The notes below the pieces were generated by a model. The model worked only from the letters and a program-made list of their open reading frames with translations, was not told the origin of the DNA and did no database searches. DNA of 57,156 bases from Hyphomicrobium sp. (GTDB lineage Bacteria > Pseudomonadota > Alphaproteobacteria > Rhizobiales > Hyphomicrobiaceae): the NCBI RefSeq assembly GCF_019753045.1, contig NZ_JAIELN010000021.1, positions 1 through 57,156 of the forward strand. Direction: 5' to 3'. A program made the translations under genes and the position numbers. Below are positions 36,660 through 45,157 of the stretch, piece after piece. The first letter of the stretch is position 1. The number at the start of each line of letters is the position of its first letter.

Positions 36660-37884
36660 CGCGCGCGAACTCTTGATCCGCCGCATCGGCGCGCAAGGCG
36701 ACGGCGTAGCTGACCTCGATGGCGCGCCCGTCTTCGTGCCGTTTACGCTGCCAGGAGAGCGGATCGAAGCGGAAGTCGATGGCGAACGCGCACGCCTGGA
36801 GCGCGTGTTGGTGCCGAGCCCGGAGCGCATCGCCCCCGTCTGCAAGCACTTCGGCAAGTGCGGCGGCTGCAGCGTTCAGCACATGGCGTCCGCAACCTAC
36901 GCCGAATGGAAAAGAAATCTCGTCGTCGATGCGTTTCGCTCGCGCGGCCTCGAACCCATCGTCGATGATTTGCAAAGAACGGCAGGCAAGCGCCGCCGCG
37001 CCGTAATGCGCGCAGTGCGCACGGCAACCGGCGTCGCCTTGGGCTTTTATGAGGCTTCCTCGCACGACCTCGTGGAGATCGAGGAATGTCCGGTCCTCGA
37101 GCCGAAGATCGTCGCCGCATTTCCCGATATCGGCAACTTGATTGCGCCGCTCATCTCGAAGCGCGGGGAAGCGCGCGTCGCGATCACGCTGACGAAATCC
37201 GGCCTCGACGTTGAGGTCACGGGAACCGAGCGGCAATTGACGGCTGAAGTCAGAAGCACGCTCGCTTCGAAGGCAAGCGATCTGAAGCTTGCGCGTCTCG
37301 TCATCGGGAGCGAGCTCGTCGTCGAGACGCTCCATCCGTTCCTGACCTTCGGCACGGCGGACGTGATCCTGCCGCCCGGCGTCTTCGTGCAAGCGGTGGA
37401 AGAAGTGGAAACTGAGATCGCGCGCCGCGTGGTTGCGGCCGTCGGCAAAGCCAAAGCCGTGGCGGACCTTTTCTCCGGCATGGGCGCATTCACGTTCCCG
37501 TTGGCCGCGCGTTCCCGCGTCTCGGCCTTCGACGGAGACAAAGCCGCCGTCGCCGCACTCGCATCGGCCGCCAAAAAGACGTCCGGCCTGAAGCCGATTA
37601 CGGCAACCGTTCGCGACCTTTTTCGAGAGCCGCTGTCGACGCTTGAACTCAACGAGCACGACGCCGTCGTATTCGACCCGCCACGCGCTGGCGCGGAAGC
37701 CCAGTCGCAAAGACTGACGAAATCGAAAGTGAAAACCGTCGTCGCCGTGTCCTGCAATCCGGCGACGCTCGCACGCGATGCGCGTCATCTCGTCGACGGC
37801 GGATACAAAATCGAATCCGTCACGCCGATCGATCAGTTCCTCTATTCCGCACACGTTGAGGTCGTCGCAGTTTTCCGCCGCTAG
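36652..37884 (+). CDS. RumA/RlmD-type 23S rRNA (uracil-C5) methyltransferase
   Basis: This 410-aa enzyme should methylate C5 of a uracil in 23S rRNA or tRNA. It has an N-terminal TRAM-like part and then the [4Fe-4S] cysteines in CKHFGKCGGCSVQH, with a fourth in IEECPVLEP. The SAM motif is LFSGMGAFTFPLA, the catalytic segment is FDPPRAGAEAQ, and VSCNPATLARD carries the nucleophilic cysteine. The start at 36652 lies inside the tlyA end, an 8-bp overlap. It ends in a CTAG shared with the convergent sirtuin gene. The exact target base is not determined. Confidence 0.93.
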   Translation: MTDARELLIRRIGAQGDGVADLDGAPVFVPFTLPGERIEAEVDGERARLERVLVPSPERIAPVCKHFGKCGGCSVQHMASATYAEWKRNLVVDAFRSRGLEPIVDDLQRTAGKRRRAVMRAVRTATGVALGFYEASSHDLVEIEECPVLEPKIVAAFPDIGNLIAPLISKRGEARVAITLTKSGLDVEVTGTERQLTAEVRSTLASKASDLKLARLVIGSELVVETLHPFLTFGTADVILPPGVFVQAVEEVETEIARRVVAAVGKAKAVADLFSGMGAFTFPLAARSRVSAFDGDKAAVAALASAAKKTSGLKPITATVRDLFREPLSTLELNEHDAVVFDPPRAGAEAQSQRLTKSKVKTVVAVSCNPATLARDARHLVDGGYKIESVTPIDQFLYSAHVEVVAVFRR

Positions 37885-38585
37885 ACGTCGCGAAGAATGC
37901 GGTCGACAAACGCCGGGACAATCTCTGTCGCTCGCCCGTAGTGCGCTTCCTCGAAAAGGCTCGCGCCTTCGGAAGGTTCGAGATTGAGTTCGACCGTATG
38001 CGCCCCATGCGCAGTCGCCTCTGCGACGAAGCCGGCCGCCGGATACACATTCCCGCTCGTGCCGATCGAGATGAACAAATCGGCTTTCGCCAGCAGAGCA
38101 TTGATCCGCCCCATCTCGTACGGCATCTCTCCGAACCAGACGACGTCCGGCCGCATGCCGCCGGGAAGTCCGCAAAACGGACAAGCCGTATCGACGCGAA
38201 GATCGTCTCGCCACCTCGTGCGATGGGAACAAAACGTACAAAGCGCCTTGAGCAGCTCGCCATGCATATGGATCAGCGACTTCGAACCCGCAGCCTCGTG
38301 CAGCGCGTCGATGTTCTGCGTGACAATCGTCACGCCGCCGTGTTCTGCCTCGAGCCGGGCGAGCGCGATGTGTGCGGCATTCGGTTTGATGTCTCGATGC
38401 GCGTGCCGGCGGGCATTATAGAAATCGTGGACGAGGATCGGATTGCGCCGGAAGCCCTCCGGCGTCGCGACATCCTGCAAATCGTACTTCGACCAGATGC
38501 CGTCAGGATCGCGAAATGTCGAAAGGCCGCTTTCCGCCGAAAGCCCCGCGCCCGTAAGAACGACGATGTTCCGAAAACGCGCGAT
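37881..38585 (-). CDS. cobB: NAD-dependent protein deacylase (Sir2/CobB, class III-like), apparent ATC start
   Basis: This sirtuin removes acyl groups from lysines using NAD. The first visible motif is GAGLSAESGLSTFRD (about 12-26). The class III signature Y56-x-x-R59 (DFYNARR) predicts desuccinylase or demalonylase activity as well as deacetylation. TQNID lies at 89-93, the catalytic histidine is H108 in HMHGEL, and zinc cysteines are at 116, 119, 135 and 138. No ATG, GTG, TTG or CTG lies in frame between the aroC end and the NAD motif. A strong GGAGG sits seven bases before an ATC at 38585, which I take as the start (234 aa, family length). The ORF extending to 38801 lies inside aroC. A sequence error is the alternative. 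Confidence 0.85.
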   Translation of the reverse strand: MARFRNIVVLTGAGLSAESGLSTFRDPDGIWSKYDLQDVATPEGFRRNPILVHDFYNARRHAHRDIKPNAAHIALARLEAEHGGVTIVTQNIDALHEAAGSKSLIHMHGELLKALCTFCSHRTRWRDDLRVDTACPFCGLPGGMRPDVVWFGEMPYEMGRINALLAKADLFISIGTSGNVYPAAGFVAEATAHGAHTVELNLEPSEGASLFEEAHYGRATEIVPAFVDRILRDV

Positions 38586-38599
38586 TGTGTCGCCTCCGG

Positions 38600-39688
38600 C
38601 TAAACGCCGATTTGCCCACGGTGCCGCAGGAAATGGTCGGCAAGAACGATGGCCATCATCGCCTCGCCGACAGGAACGGCGCGAATGCCGACGCACGGGT
38701 CGTGGCGGCCCTTGGTGATGATCTCGGTCTCGTGTCCCTGCCGGTCGATCGTCCGGCGTGGTGCGAGAATTGACGAGGTCGGCTTCACCGCGAAACGGCA
38801 AACGACGGGCTGTCCCGTAGAGATGCCGCCGAGAACGCCGCCCGCATTGTTCGACAGGAAGTCCGGCGCGCCGTCATTGCCGATGCGGATTTCGTCTGCG
38901 TTCTGCTCGCCGGTCAACTCCGCGGCGCCCATGCCTGAGCCGATCTCGACACCTTTGACGGCGTTGATCGACATCATCGCGCTGGCAAGGTCCTGGTCGA
39001 GCTTGCCGTAGAGCGGTGCGCCCCAACCCGCAGGAACGCCCTCGGCAACCACCTCGATGATTGCGCCGACCGACGAGCCCGACTTACGGATCTTGTCGAG
39101 ATAATCCGCCCAATGCCCGGCAGCCGTCGCGTCCGGCGAGAAAAACGGATTGTTGTTGACCTCGTCCCAATTCCAGTTGGCGCGATCGATCTTGATCTGC
39201 CCGATCTGAATGAGCGCGCCGCGGATTTTGACGCCGGGAATGATCCGGCGCGCGACCGCGCCGGCCGCAACTCGGGACGCTGTCTCGCGCGCCGACGACC
39301 GTCCGCCGCCGCGATAGTCGCGAATGCCGTATTTTGCGTCGTACGTGAAGTCGGCGTGACCTGGGCGGTACGACTCCTTGATGTCGCCGTAGTCCTTCGA
39401 GCGCTGATCGGTATTTTGGATTTCGAGCGCAATCGGCGTGCCGGTTGTCACCTGCTTGCCCGACGCATCCGCGAAAACGCCGGAAAGGATTTTGACGGCG
39501 TCGGCTTCCTGGCGCTGCGTCGTGAAGCGCGATTGCCCGGGCTTACGCTTATCGAGGTAGGCCTGGATATCTGCTTCTTCGAGCCCGATGCCGGGCGGAC
39601 AGCCGTCGACGACCGCACCGATGGCCGGGCCATGGCTTTCGCCCCAGGTCGTCACGCGAAAAAGATGGCCGAAGGTGTTGTGAGACAT
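38600..39688 (-). CDS. aroC: Chorismate synthase
   Basis: AroC removes phosphate from EPSP to make chorismate, with reduced FMN as cofactor. The 362-aa chain has the signatures [18 protein letters not shown] at the N-terminus, [19 protein letters not shown] in the middle and [19 protein letters not shown] later. Length is normal. The ATG at 39688 starts the conserved [10 protein letters not shown]; the longer frame to 39826 is not conserved-like. Its stop is 14 nt before the apparent sirtuin start. A 529-nt gap separates it from the histidine phosphatase gene. Confidence 0.97.
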   Translation of the reverse strand: MSHNTFGHLFRVTTWGESHGPAIGAVVDGCPPGIGLEEADIQAYLDKRKPGQSRFTTQRQEADAVKILSGVFADASGKQVTTGTPIALEIQNTDQRSKDYGDIKESYRPGHADFTYDAKYGIRDYRGGGRSSARETASRVAAGAVARRIIPGVKIRGALIQIGQIKIDRANWNWDEVNNNPFFSPDATAAGHWADYLDKIRKSGSSVGAIIEVVAEGVPAGWGAPLYGKLDQDLASAMMSINAVKGVEIGSGMGAAELTGEQNADEIRIGNDGAPDFLSNNAGGVLGGISTGQPVVCRFAVKPTSSILAPRRTIDRQGHETEIITKGRHDPCVGIRAVPVGEAMMAIVLADHFLRHRGQIGV

Positions 39689-40217
39689 TGCCTGAATATT
39701 CGGAGTGGTGCCCGATGAGCGAATTCGGTGGCTCTGCAACGATTGTTGCCGGGCTGCGTCACCGTTCTTCTTAGGAGCGGTCGCGAGAGGGGGCAAGACC
39801 GCATCGCCCGCAAAGCTACGTGACAAGCTCCGGCGACGCAGATTAACTCAGCCACAGTACGCGTTCGCCGGTACGTCCTTCAGCTGATGACGGGACAAGG
39901 CGAGACCAACGCATCCGTATTGGATCGACAACTCGGCCGAGCCCGCGTCCGCTGCCCGACCGCAGCTCGCGGCGCATCGAGAGATCGCAGGTGGCGGCAA
40001 TGCGGATCATCCGTTCTACTTGAACGGCGGTCTCAAGCCGTGTCGCGTCGTTTCGCACGAAGTCCGCTACAGGCCCCTAAAAGACCGTTCTTCCCGGATT
40101 GAGCGTCCGTGGTCGAGGGGTCTTTCATCATGCACTCTTGATTGAGTGTGGAAGAGCCGGAGAGCCGCATCTCCGGCTCTTTTTCGTCGGGCTCAATTCT
40201 GGCGCGGCCAGGCGCCG
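39689..40217. other. Long intergenic region with orphan terminator
   Basis: This 529-nt gap lies between aroC and the histidine phosphatase. It must hold the aroC promoter, reading leftward. It also holds a strong rightward terminator at 40153-40185 that serves no annotated gene. An 84-codon open frame (39891-40145) stops eight nucleotides before that hairpin but has no ATG, GTG or CTG, only a late in-frame TTG. It may be a degraded gene end or the sign of a small RNA. I recognise no family. Confidence 0.5.
40153..40185 (+). terminator. Orphan rightward intrinsic terminator
   Basis: A perfect 10-bp stem pairs AGAGCCGGAG with CTCCGGCTCT around an 8-nt loop, followed directly by TTTTTC. On the minus strand no T-run follows, so it should stop rightward transcription. 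A smaller CACTC/GAGTG hairpin sits just upstream. No gene ending here was identified. Confidence 0.8.
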
Positions 40218-40835
40218 TCAGATCCACTGCATCCTGCCGCCGGAAAGCTTCAGAATCCTGTCCTGCGGCACTTCGAGAAACGGCACGATGCCTCTCTCGA
40301 TGCCGAGAAGCGCGCCGCGGGCGACCCGGCTGACGCCGCCATGGCTGACGGCAACGGTATCGGTCGTGAGGCGGGCGAGCCAAGCGGACACGCGCTGCTC
40401 GAGGTCTTGGTAGCTTTCGCCCTCACGAGGCCGCCAGCCGTAAGGGTCGGACGACTTACCGGCAACGCCCTCAGGATCCTTCGCGGGAAGCTCGGCGGCG
40501 AGCTCACCTTCCCAATGTCCGTAGCTGAGTTCCGATATTTCGGGAGCGATCTGAAAGTCTTCTGGATCTAGCCCGAGCTCCGAGCGCGTGATCCGCATCG
40601 TCTCGACGGCGCGCTGAAGCGGGCTCGATACGAAATCGAAGCCGGCGACGGACGGCACGATCCCTTTCAAAACCTCGCCGTGACGGCGCGCCTGCGCCAA
40701 CCCGGTCTCATTCAACGGGATGTCGCGCTGCCCCTGATAGCGAGATTCCCGATTCCAATCGGTCTCGCCATGACGAATGAGATAGAGCGTGATTCCGGGC
40801 TTCAACGAGACAGTAGTTGGCGCCCCGTTGCTCAA
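40218..40835 (-). CDS. Histidine phosphatase family (phosphoglycerate mutase-like), TTG start
   Basis: This 205-aa protein has the phosphohistidine motif LIRHGETDWN near residues 19-28, the acidic segment ISELSYGHWEG and the second catalytic histidine in VAVSHGGVSR. It could act as a broad phosphatase; a true mutase is less likely from the length and loop. The start appears to be a TTG at 40835 that overlaps the fabI TGA as TTGA; a second TTG lies ten codons downstream at 40805. The frame upstream lies inside fabI. It is translationally coupled to fabI. Confidence 0.87.
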   Translation of the reverse strand: MSNGAPTTVSLKPGITLYLIRHGETDWNRESRYQGQRDIPLNETGLAQARRHGEVLKGIVPSVAGFDFVSSPLQRAVETMRITRSELGLDPEDFQIAPEISELSYGHWEGELAAELPAKDPEGVAGKSSDPYGWRPREGESYQDLEQRVSAWLARLTTDTVAVSHGGVSRVARGALLGIERGIVPFLEVPQDRILKLSGGRMQWI

Positions 40836-41683
40836 GCTTCGTCGCTCTTGACGACAGAGATATCCGGGGCGTCTTCGTTCTTCATGCCCTGGATATGATA
40901 GCCGCTGTCCACGTGATGGATCTCGCCGCTCACACCGCGCGACAGATCGGAAACGAGGTAAAGCCCTGCGTTGCCGACGTCGTCGATCGTCACGTTGCGC
41001 CGTAGCGCCGAATTGTACTCGTTCCACTTCAGGATGTAGCGGAAGTCCGCAATGCCGGACGCGGCGAGCGTCTTGATGGGCCCCGCCGAGATGGCGTTGA
41101 CGCGAATGCCCGTACGGCCAAGATCGGCCGCCAGATAACGCACGCTCGCCTCGAGAGCCGCCTTTGCGACGCCCATGACGTTGTAGTGCGGCATTACCTT
41201 TTCGGCGCCGTAGTAGGTCAGCGTCACGAGCGACCCGCCGTTGGGCATCAGCTTTTCGGCGCGCTTGGCGAGTGCGGTGAACGAATAGCAGGAGATCAGC
41301 AGGCTCTGCGTGAAGTTCTTTTCCGTGGTGTCGACGTAGCGGCCGTCGAGCTCGTTCTTGTCAGAAAAAGCAATGGCGTGAATCAGGAAGTCCAGGCTGC
41401 CCCATTCTTTTGCGAGCGTGTCGAACACGTTGTCGATCGACGCGCCATCGGTCACGTCGCAGTGCAGAACGGTCTTCGTCCCGAGCTCGGCGGCCAGCGG
41501 CTCGACGCGCTTCTTCAGAGCATCCCCTTGGTAAGTCAGGGCAATTTCAGCGCCTTGCGCCGCGCAGGCCTTCGCAATGCCCCAGGCAATCGATCGGTTA
41601 TTCGCGACACCCATGATCAAGCCGCGCTTGCCCGCCATCAGCTGGCCTGGGGAAATGGACGTGTTCGGCTGAGGCCCCGCCAT
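40832..41683 (-). CDS. fabI: Enoyl-[acyl-carrier-protein] reductase (NADH)
   Basis: FabI reduces enoyl-ACP in fatty acid elongation. The 283-aa protein shows the N-terminal GKRGLIMGVANNRSIAWGIA, the segment FLIHAIAFSDKNEL and the catalytic tyrosine-lysine pair in YNVMGVAKAALEA. These are the features of the FabI type, as opposed to FabV or FabL. The ATG at 41683 has AAGGAA upstream; the frame to 41791 is not conserved-like. It is followed by a translationally coupled histidine phosphatase. Confidence 0.97.
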   Translation of the reverse strand: MAGPQPNTSISPGQLMAGKRGLIMGVANNRSIAWGIAKACAAQGAEIALTYQGDALKKRVEPLAAELGTKTVLHCDVTDGASIDNVFDTLAKEWGSLDFLIHAIAFSDKNELDGRYVDTTEKNFTQSLLISCYSFTALAKRAEKLMPNGGSLVTLTYYGAEKVMPHYNVMGVAKAALEASVRYLAADLGRTGIRVNAISAGPIKTLAASGIADFRYILKWNEYNSALRRNVTIDDVGNAGLYLVSDLSRGVSGEIHHVDSGYHIQGMKNEDAPDISVVKSDEA

Positions 41684-41794
41684 GGGCGCTATTTCCTTAA
41701 TTATTCCAATTTGGGATTGGTGAGTTTGGGCGCATCCTACACAAATGCCCCTCCCGGTCCAGATGCCCGGTTGGGTTGAATGCGCGGCCATTGG

Positions 41795-41818
41795 CCCGGG
41801 GCCCGGCCTGGCCCCGGG
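41795..41818. other. All-GC hairpin between devA and fabI
   Basis: The 9-bp arms CCCGGGGCC and GGCCCCGGG flank a 6-nt loop within a stretch of pure G/C. It lies about 34 nt past the devA stop on the minus strand and upstream of fabI. It has no T-run, so it may be a stabilising 3' structure or a weak terminator for the exporter operon. Confidence 0.45.
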
Positions 41819-41851
41819 GGCTGTTCGTAGGCCGGAATAGGGCTCCAGGGC

Positions 41852-42592
41852 CTAGTGAGCGGCCATCTCGACCGCCTTGCCCGAAATCTTGGGGCGCTCC
41901 GAGCCCGCGATCCGCCCATCGTCGATCGTTATGATGCGGTCGGCAAACTGGAGTGTGCGGTGGTCGTGTGTGACCGCGAGAACGGCCCGGCGCGTGTCCT
42001 GAGCGACTTGCGCGAGCAACTCCATGACCGCCATGCCGTTTTTGGCGTCGAGAGCCGCCGTCGGCTCGTCGGCGAGGATGACCGAGGGCGAGCCCGCCAG
42101 GGCGCGGGCGATCGAAACCCGCTGTTTTTCGCCGCCCGACATTTTCGAGGGCATGGCGTTGATGCGATGGCCGAGGCCGACCGACTCGAGCGCCTCGGCG
42201 GCTTGGTCGTAGGCGCCCGGACCGTTGATGTCGCGCAGATCGAGCGCCAGCATGACGTTCTCGACCGCCGTTAGGGTGGGCACGAGATTGTACGACTGGA
42301 ACACGAACCCGACGTGCTTGCGTCTCAGATTAGCGAGCTGCTCTTTGCTCATATTCTGCGTCTTGAGACCCGCGATCGTGAGCTGTCCCTGTGTTGGCGA
42401 AAGGATGCACCCAAGGATCGAGAGCAGCGTGGTCTTGCCGGAACCCGAAGGGCCCATCATGAGCGTCAACTCGCCGGTCTGAAGCTCGAGGTCGATGCCT
42501 TTGAGAACCTTGATCTCGTTCGGCGCCGTCCCGAGCACCTTCACGATGCCTTCGGCCTCGACGATCACTTTGCTGTTGCTCGGCTCGGTCAT
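41852..42592 (-). CDS. ABC transporter ATPase, DevA/MacB-LolD type
   Basis: This 246-aa ATPase has Walker A GPSGSGKTT (about 48-56), the Q-loop FVFQSYNLVP, the ABC signature KMSGGEKQRVSIARAL and Walker B VILADEPTAALD, followed by the switch-loop histidine in VTHDH. The sequence class is that of LolD/MacB/DevA ATPases, which power mechanotransmission exporters and do not import. It follows the FtsX-type permease by 20 nt. With that permease and the HlyD-type protein at 45740 it resembles the DevBCA exporter. The substrate is unknown. Confidence 0.92.
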   Translation of the reverse strand: MTEPSNSKVIVEAEGIVKVLGTAPNEIKVLKGIDLELQTGELTLMMGPSGSGKTTLLSILGCILSPTQGQLTIAGLKTQNMSKEQLANLRRKHVGFVFQSYNLVPTLTAVENVMLALDLRDINGPGAYDQAAEALESVGLGHRINAMPSKMSGGEKQRVSIARALAGSPSVILADEPTAALDAKNGMAVMELLAQVAQDTRRAVLAVTHDHRTLQFADRIITIDDGRIAGSERPKISGKAVEMAAH

Positions 42593-42612
42593 GTTAGGTC
42601 TCCAGAATTCGG

Positions 42613-43827
42613 TTAGCGGCTGAACACGACGGCCGGGTCGATACGGACGACCTTGATGATGGCGCTAGTGGCGGCGAAGATGCACATGCCGATCGTGATC
42701 GCGAAGAGCTGCACCGCGAGCGGCGTCGTCATGATGATTGTCAGCTTCGTATCCTGTGCGGCTTGGATGGCGATGAGTGCCAGGCTCATGCCAAGTGTGT
42801 AGCCGATTAGGCCGGACAAAATGGCCTGGATGAGGATCACTTTCACGATGTAGCCGGCTCCGGCACCGAGCGCACGCAACGTGGCAAACTCGTTGATGTG
42901 ATCCTTGGTGCTCGAATAAAGCGTCTGGGCAACGATGACAATACCGACGATCAGACCAAGCAGCTTGCCTGCATCGAGTGCCGCACCGGCGCCTGTCTGT
43001 TTCAGCCAATAATCCTGGCTGCGCGTGCGGAATTGTGCCTGCGTCAATACCTCCGTATCGGGCAGTCGCCTCTCGATTTCCTTGCGTACGGTCTCGATAT
43101 TTGCGCCGGGCAACAGCGTGACGCGCTGATAGCTCGCCTGATCTTGATTAGCGCCAGCGAGGCGGCGCGACTCTTCGATCGACGTGAAGACGAAAGGCAG
43201 TGTGGTGAACGAACGCACCCGTTTGGTGATCGCGACGAGCTTCACCGTCGTGCCGTTGAGTTCGGCCACGTCATTAAGCTCACTGACGCCGAGATCGTTG
43301 AAATAGCTGCGGTCGATCGCGACCGTGTTCGGCGCTTCGAGCGCCGCGCGGCTTCCGTCGGTGATGTTCAGCGGCAGCGCTTTCGGGCTCTCGCCGGCGG
43401 TGCCGATCAGCAGAACCGTCGTCTCTCCGCCGAGTGGCTTACGCCAGCGGGCGAACGAAACGAGCATATCTTCGGAGTTTGCGACACCGGGCGCCGACAA
43501 TGCCATGTAGCGCTCGCGGCCCGACAGAAACGACGGATCGTCGTAGCTCTTCGTCCCGAGTGGCACCACCCAAAGATCTGCAGGCGCCGCATCGATGATA
43601 GCGGCGATCTTGTTCGCAGAGCCGAGATAGATGCCGGATTGCACGGCGACGAGCACGACCGAGAACATGATGCCGACGACGGTAACGAAAAAGCTCAAGC
43701 GGTCATGGAAGAGATTGCGGTAAGCGAGCTTGACCACCATCGGCACTGTGCGCTTGCCCGACCGGGGGCGGGGTGACTTCGCGGTTCGCGCTTTCGCCAG
43801 TGCGGGCGCTGAGGCTGCAAGTTCCAT
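42613..43827 (-). CDS. ABC transporter permease, DevC/FtsX-like
   Basis: This 404-aa permease has an N-terminal helix (about 40-62, RLSFFVTVVGIMFSVVLVAV), a large periplasmic MacB-like domain (about 65-285) and three C-terminal helices ending near IDPAVVFSR. The architecture and the start VKLAYRNLFHDRLSF match DevC-type permeases of tripartite exporters. The ATG at 43827 has AAGGAGGGG eight bases upstream. It is co-transcribed with the ATPase gene. The membrane fusion partner is probably the HlyD-type protein two kilobases upstream on the same strand. Confidence 0.9.
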   Translation of the reverse strand: MELAASAPALAKARTAKSPRPRSGKRTVPMVVKLAYRNLFHDRLSFFVTVVGIMFSVVLVAVQSGIYLGSANKIAAIIDAAPADLWVVPLGTKSYDDPSFLSGRERYMALSAPGVANSEDMLVSFARWRKPLGGETTVLLIGTAGESPKALPLNITDGSRAALEAPNTVAIDRSYFNDLGVSELNDVAELNGTTVKLVAITKRVRSFTTLPFVFTSIEESRRLAGANQDQASYQRVTLLPGANIETVRKEIERRLPDTEVLTQAQFRTRSQDYWLKQTGAGAALDAGKLLGLIVGIVIVAQTLYSSTKDHINEFATLRALGAGAGYIVKVILIQAILSGLIGYTLGMSLALIAIQAAQDTKLTIIMTTPLAVQLFAITIGMCIFAATSAIIKVVRIDPAVVFSR

Positions 43828-43935
43828 GACCTTTTCCCCTCCTTGAGGCAATGGTCGAGATTTCAACGATAGCGTCTCGGTTTCAGCTTTCCCAGGGCCG
43901 AGCTGTTGGCTGGCCCTGGCGAGTGTCGTTAGGCT

Positions 43936-44499
43936 TTATTCGCAAGGAACATCGACGAGCCCGGCGATGGCCGCAGAGTAGCGGCGGCAGACGTGCTTCG
44001 TGTCGGTGGCGGCCGCGGTCGTCGCAGTATCGGCCTTCACAGAAGTGTCGGTCTTGTTCGCCGTCGTCGAAGCCTGCTTGATGGAACCCGTCGTCATCTC
44101 GTTGGCGGGCTTCGTCGTTTCGCTCGCCGAGGTGGAGGCTGGCGTCTTCTCAATCTCGGTTGTCGTGGCGGGATCGGAAGAGAGCTTGTCCTCGAGCTTG
44201 GCAGTCTGAACGGCCGGGACGGCGGGAGCCTTCACAACCGGAGTGTCTGCAACCTCAACCTTCGGAGCGCGCTTGATCTTTGCAATTTTCCGGGCCTGAG
44301 CATCATCCTGATAATCGCGGCGCACAGTGCGGGGACGTTCATTGCGCCGATAATCGTTGACGCTGTAATTCTCATTCGAGTGCGCGACGAACGATCCGAG
44401 CGGGAAACCGAAGCCGAGGCGAACGCCGGCATTTGCTGCGTTGGTCATCGTCGTGCCGGCCAGAACAGCTGCGGCGAGGGCGAAAGCGATCTTGGTCAT
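43936..44499 (-). CDS. Secreted low-complexity protein of unknown function
   Basis: This 187-aa protein has a signal peptide (1-24, ending ANA), then VRLGFGFPLGSF and a basic region. A long Thr/Ala/Lys/Ser-rich stretch (about 85-165) is probably disordered. It ends with a compact VCRRYSAAIAGLVDVPCE, whose cysteine pair may form a disulfide. I recall similar short cysteine-bounded tails in this order, without function. It lies between devC and the unknown 140-aa gene, and has its own AT-rich upstream region. Confidence 0.7.
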   Translation of the reverse strand: MTKIAFALAAAVLAGTTMTNAANAGVRLGFGFPLGSFVAHSNENYSVNDYRRNERPRTVRRDYQDDAQARKIAKIKRAPKVEVADTPVVKAPAVPAVQTAKLEDKLSSDPATTTEIEKTPASTSASETTKPANEMTTGSIKQASTTANKTDTSVKADTATTAAATDTKHVCRRYSAAIAGLVDVPCE

Positions 44500-44623
44500 G
44501 TGAGCCTCCAGCGGTGACTTTTGTTTCTATCTCGTCGCCGGTCCTCACCGGCTATGAGAGGAGAATGCCTCATCGCCCCGTCTGCCGCTGTTCCTGCCGG
44601 AACAGAGCGAATGACTTTAAAGG

Positions 44624-44646
44624 ATTTATATTTTCGTATTATAAAT
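44624..44646. promoter_or_regulatory. AT-rich inverted repeat upstream of the secreted protein gene
   Basis: ATTTATA and TATAAAT form a perfect 7-bp inverted repeat around a 9-nt spacer, within an AT-rich island that stands out in this GC-rich sequence. It lies about 125 nt upstream of the ATG at 44499. It could be an operator or promoter element; no regulator is known. Confidence 0.4.
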
Positions 44647-44711
44647 CAATGACTTGTGGAGTTGCAATGGGAGTGTCTGGCGCGCAAATTCTCGCTTTTC
44701 CTTGCTCCCGA

Positions 44712-45134
44712 TTACGCAGCCATCGCCAGTGTCGTATCTTCGCGAACGCTGCTGAACGTGACAGTGGTCCCGGCGTCGAGCGCGAGAAGCAATTGCTGCG
44801 CATTGAACCCGAAACGGATGTTCAGTGGACGCCGGGCAGCCTCCCGCGCCGCCGATGCCAGAAGGCGGAAGCCGCGGTCGAGGAACAGAGCCTTGAGACG
44901 CCGGCTGGCAAACACGTCGAGCAGCGCACGAAAGCGTAAGGCGACAGCCAGACGGGCAACGTCCGAACCTTCGAAGTCAGCCCAGATGCGAGCTTCGAGC
45001 GATCGTATCTCTTCCTCTTTGAGACCTCTGAGGAACGCCAGTCCTTGACCTGTTCGGATCAGCATATCCATGACGAAGTGAAGCTCTCTCGCTTCGACCA
45101 CCGGTACGTCCGCGAGATCGATGTTCGCACGCAT
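44712..45134 (-). CDS. Unknown helical protein
   Basis: This 140-aa protein is predicted mostly alpha-helical, rich in Leu, Ala and Arg, with no signal or membrane segment. I do not recognise it. It starts 23 nt after the cold-shock-like gene's stop on the same strand, so the two are probably one operon. It ends about 210 nt before the secreted protein gene. Codon use resembles its neighbours. Confidence 0.6.
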   Translation of the reverse strand: MRANIDLADVPVVEARELHFVMDMLIRTGQGLAFLRGLKEEEIRSLEARIWADFEGSDVARLAVALRFRALLDVFASRRLKALFLDRGFRLLASAAREAARRPLNIRFGFNAQQLLLALDAGTTVTFSSVREDTTLAMAA

Positions 45135-45157
45135 GACACTTTCTCCTCACACGCTGA

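Noticed and set aside
36391-38241. 616-codon minus-strand open frame
   Set aside because: It runs antisense to the tlyA end and the rRNA methyltransferase and overlaps the sirtuin out of frame. Arg-rich low-information product; a GC-skew shadow.
40115-40139. Three-codon ATG-CAC-TCT-TGA leader upstream of the orphan terminator
   Set aside because: Too short and without an attenuator partner gene; no amino-acid biosynthetic operon follows on that strand.
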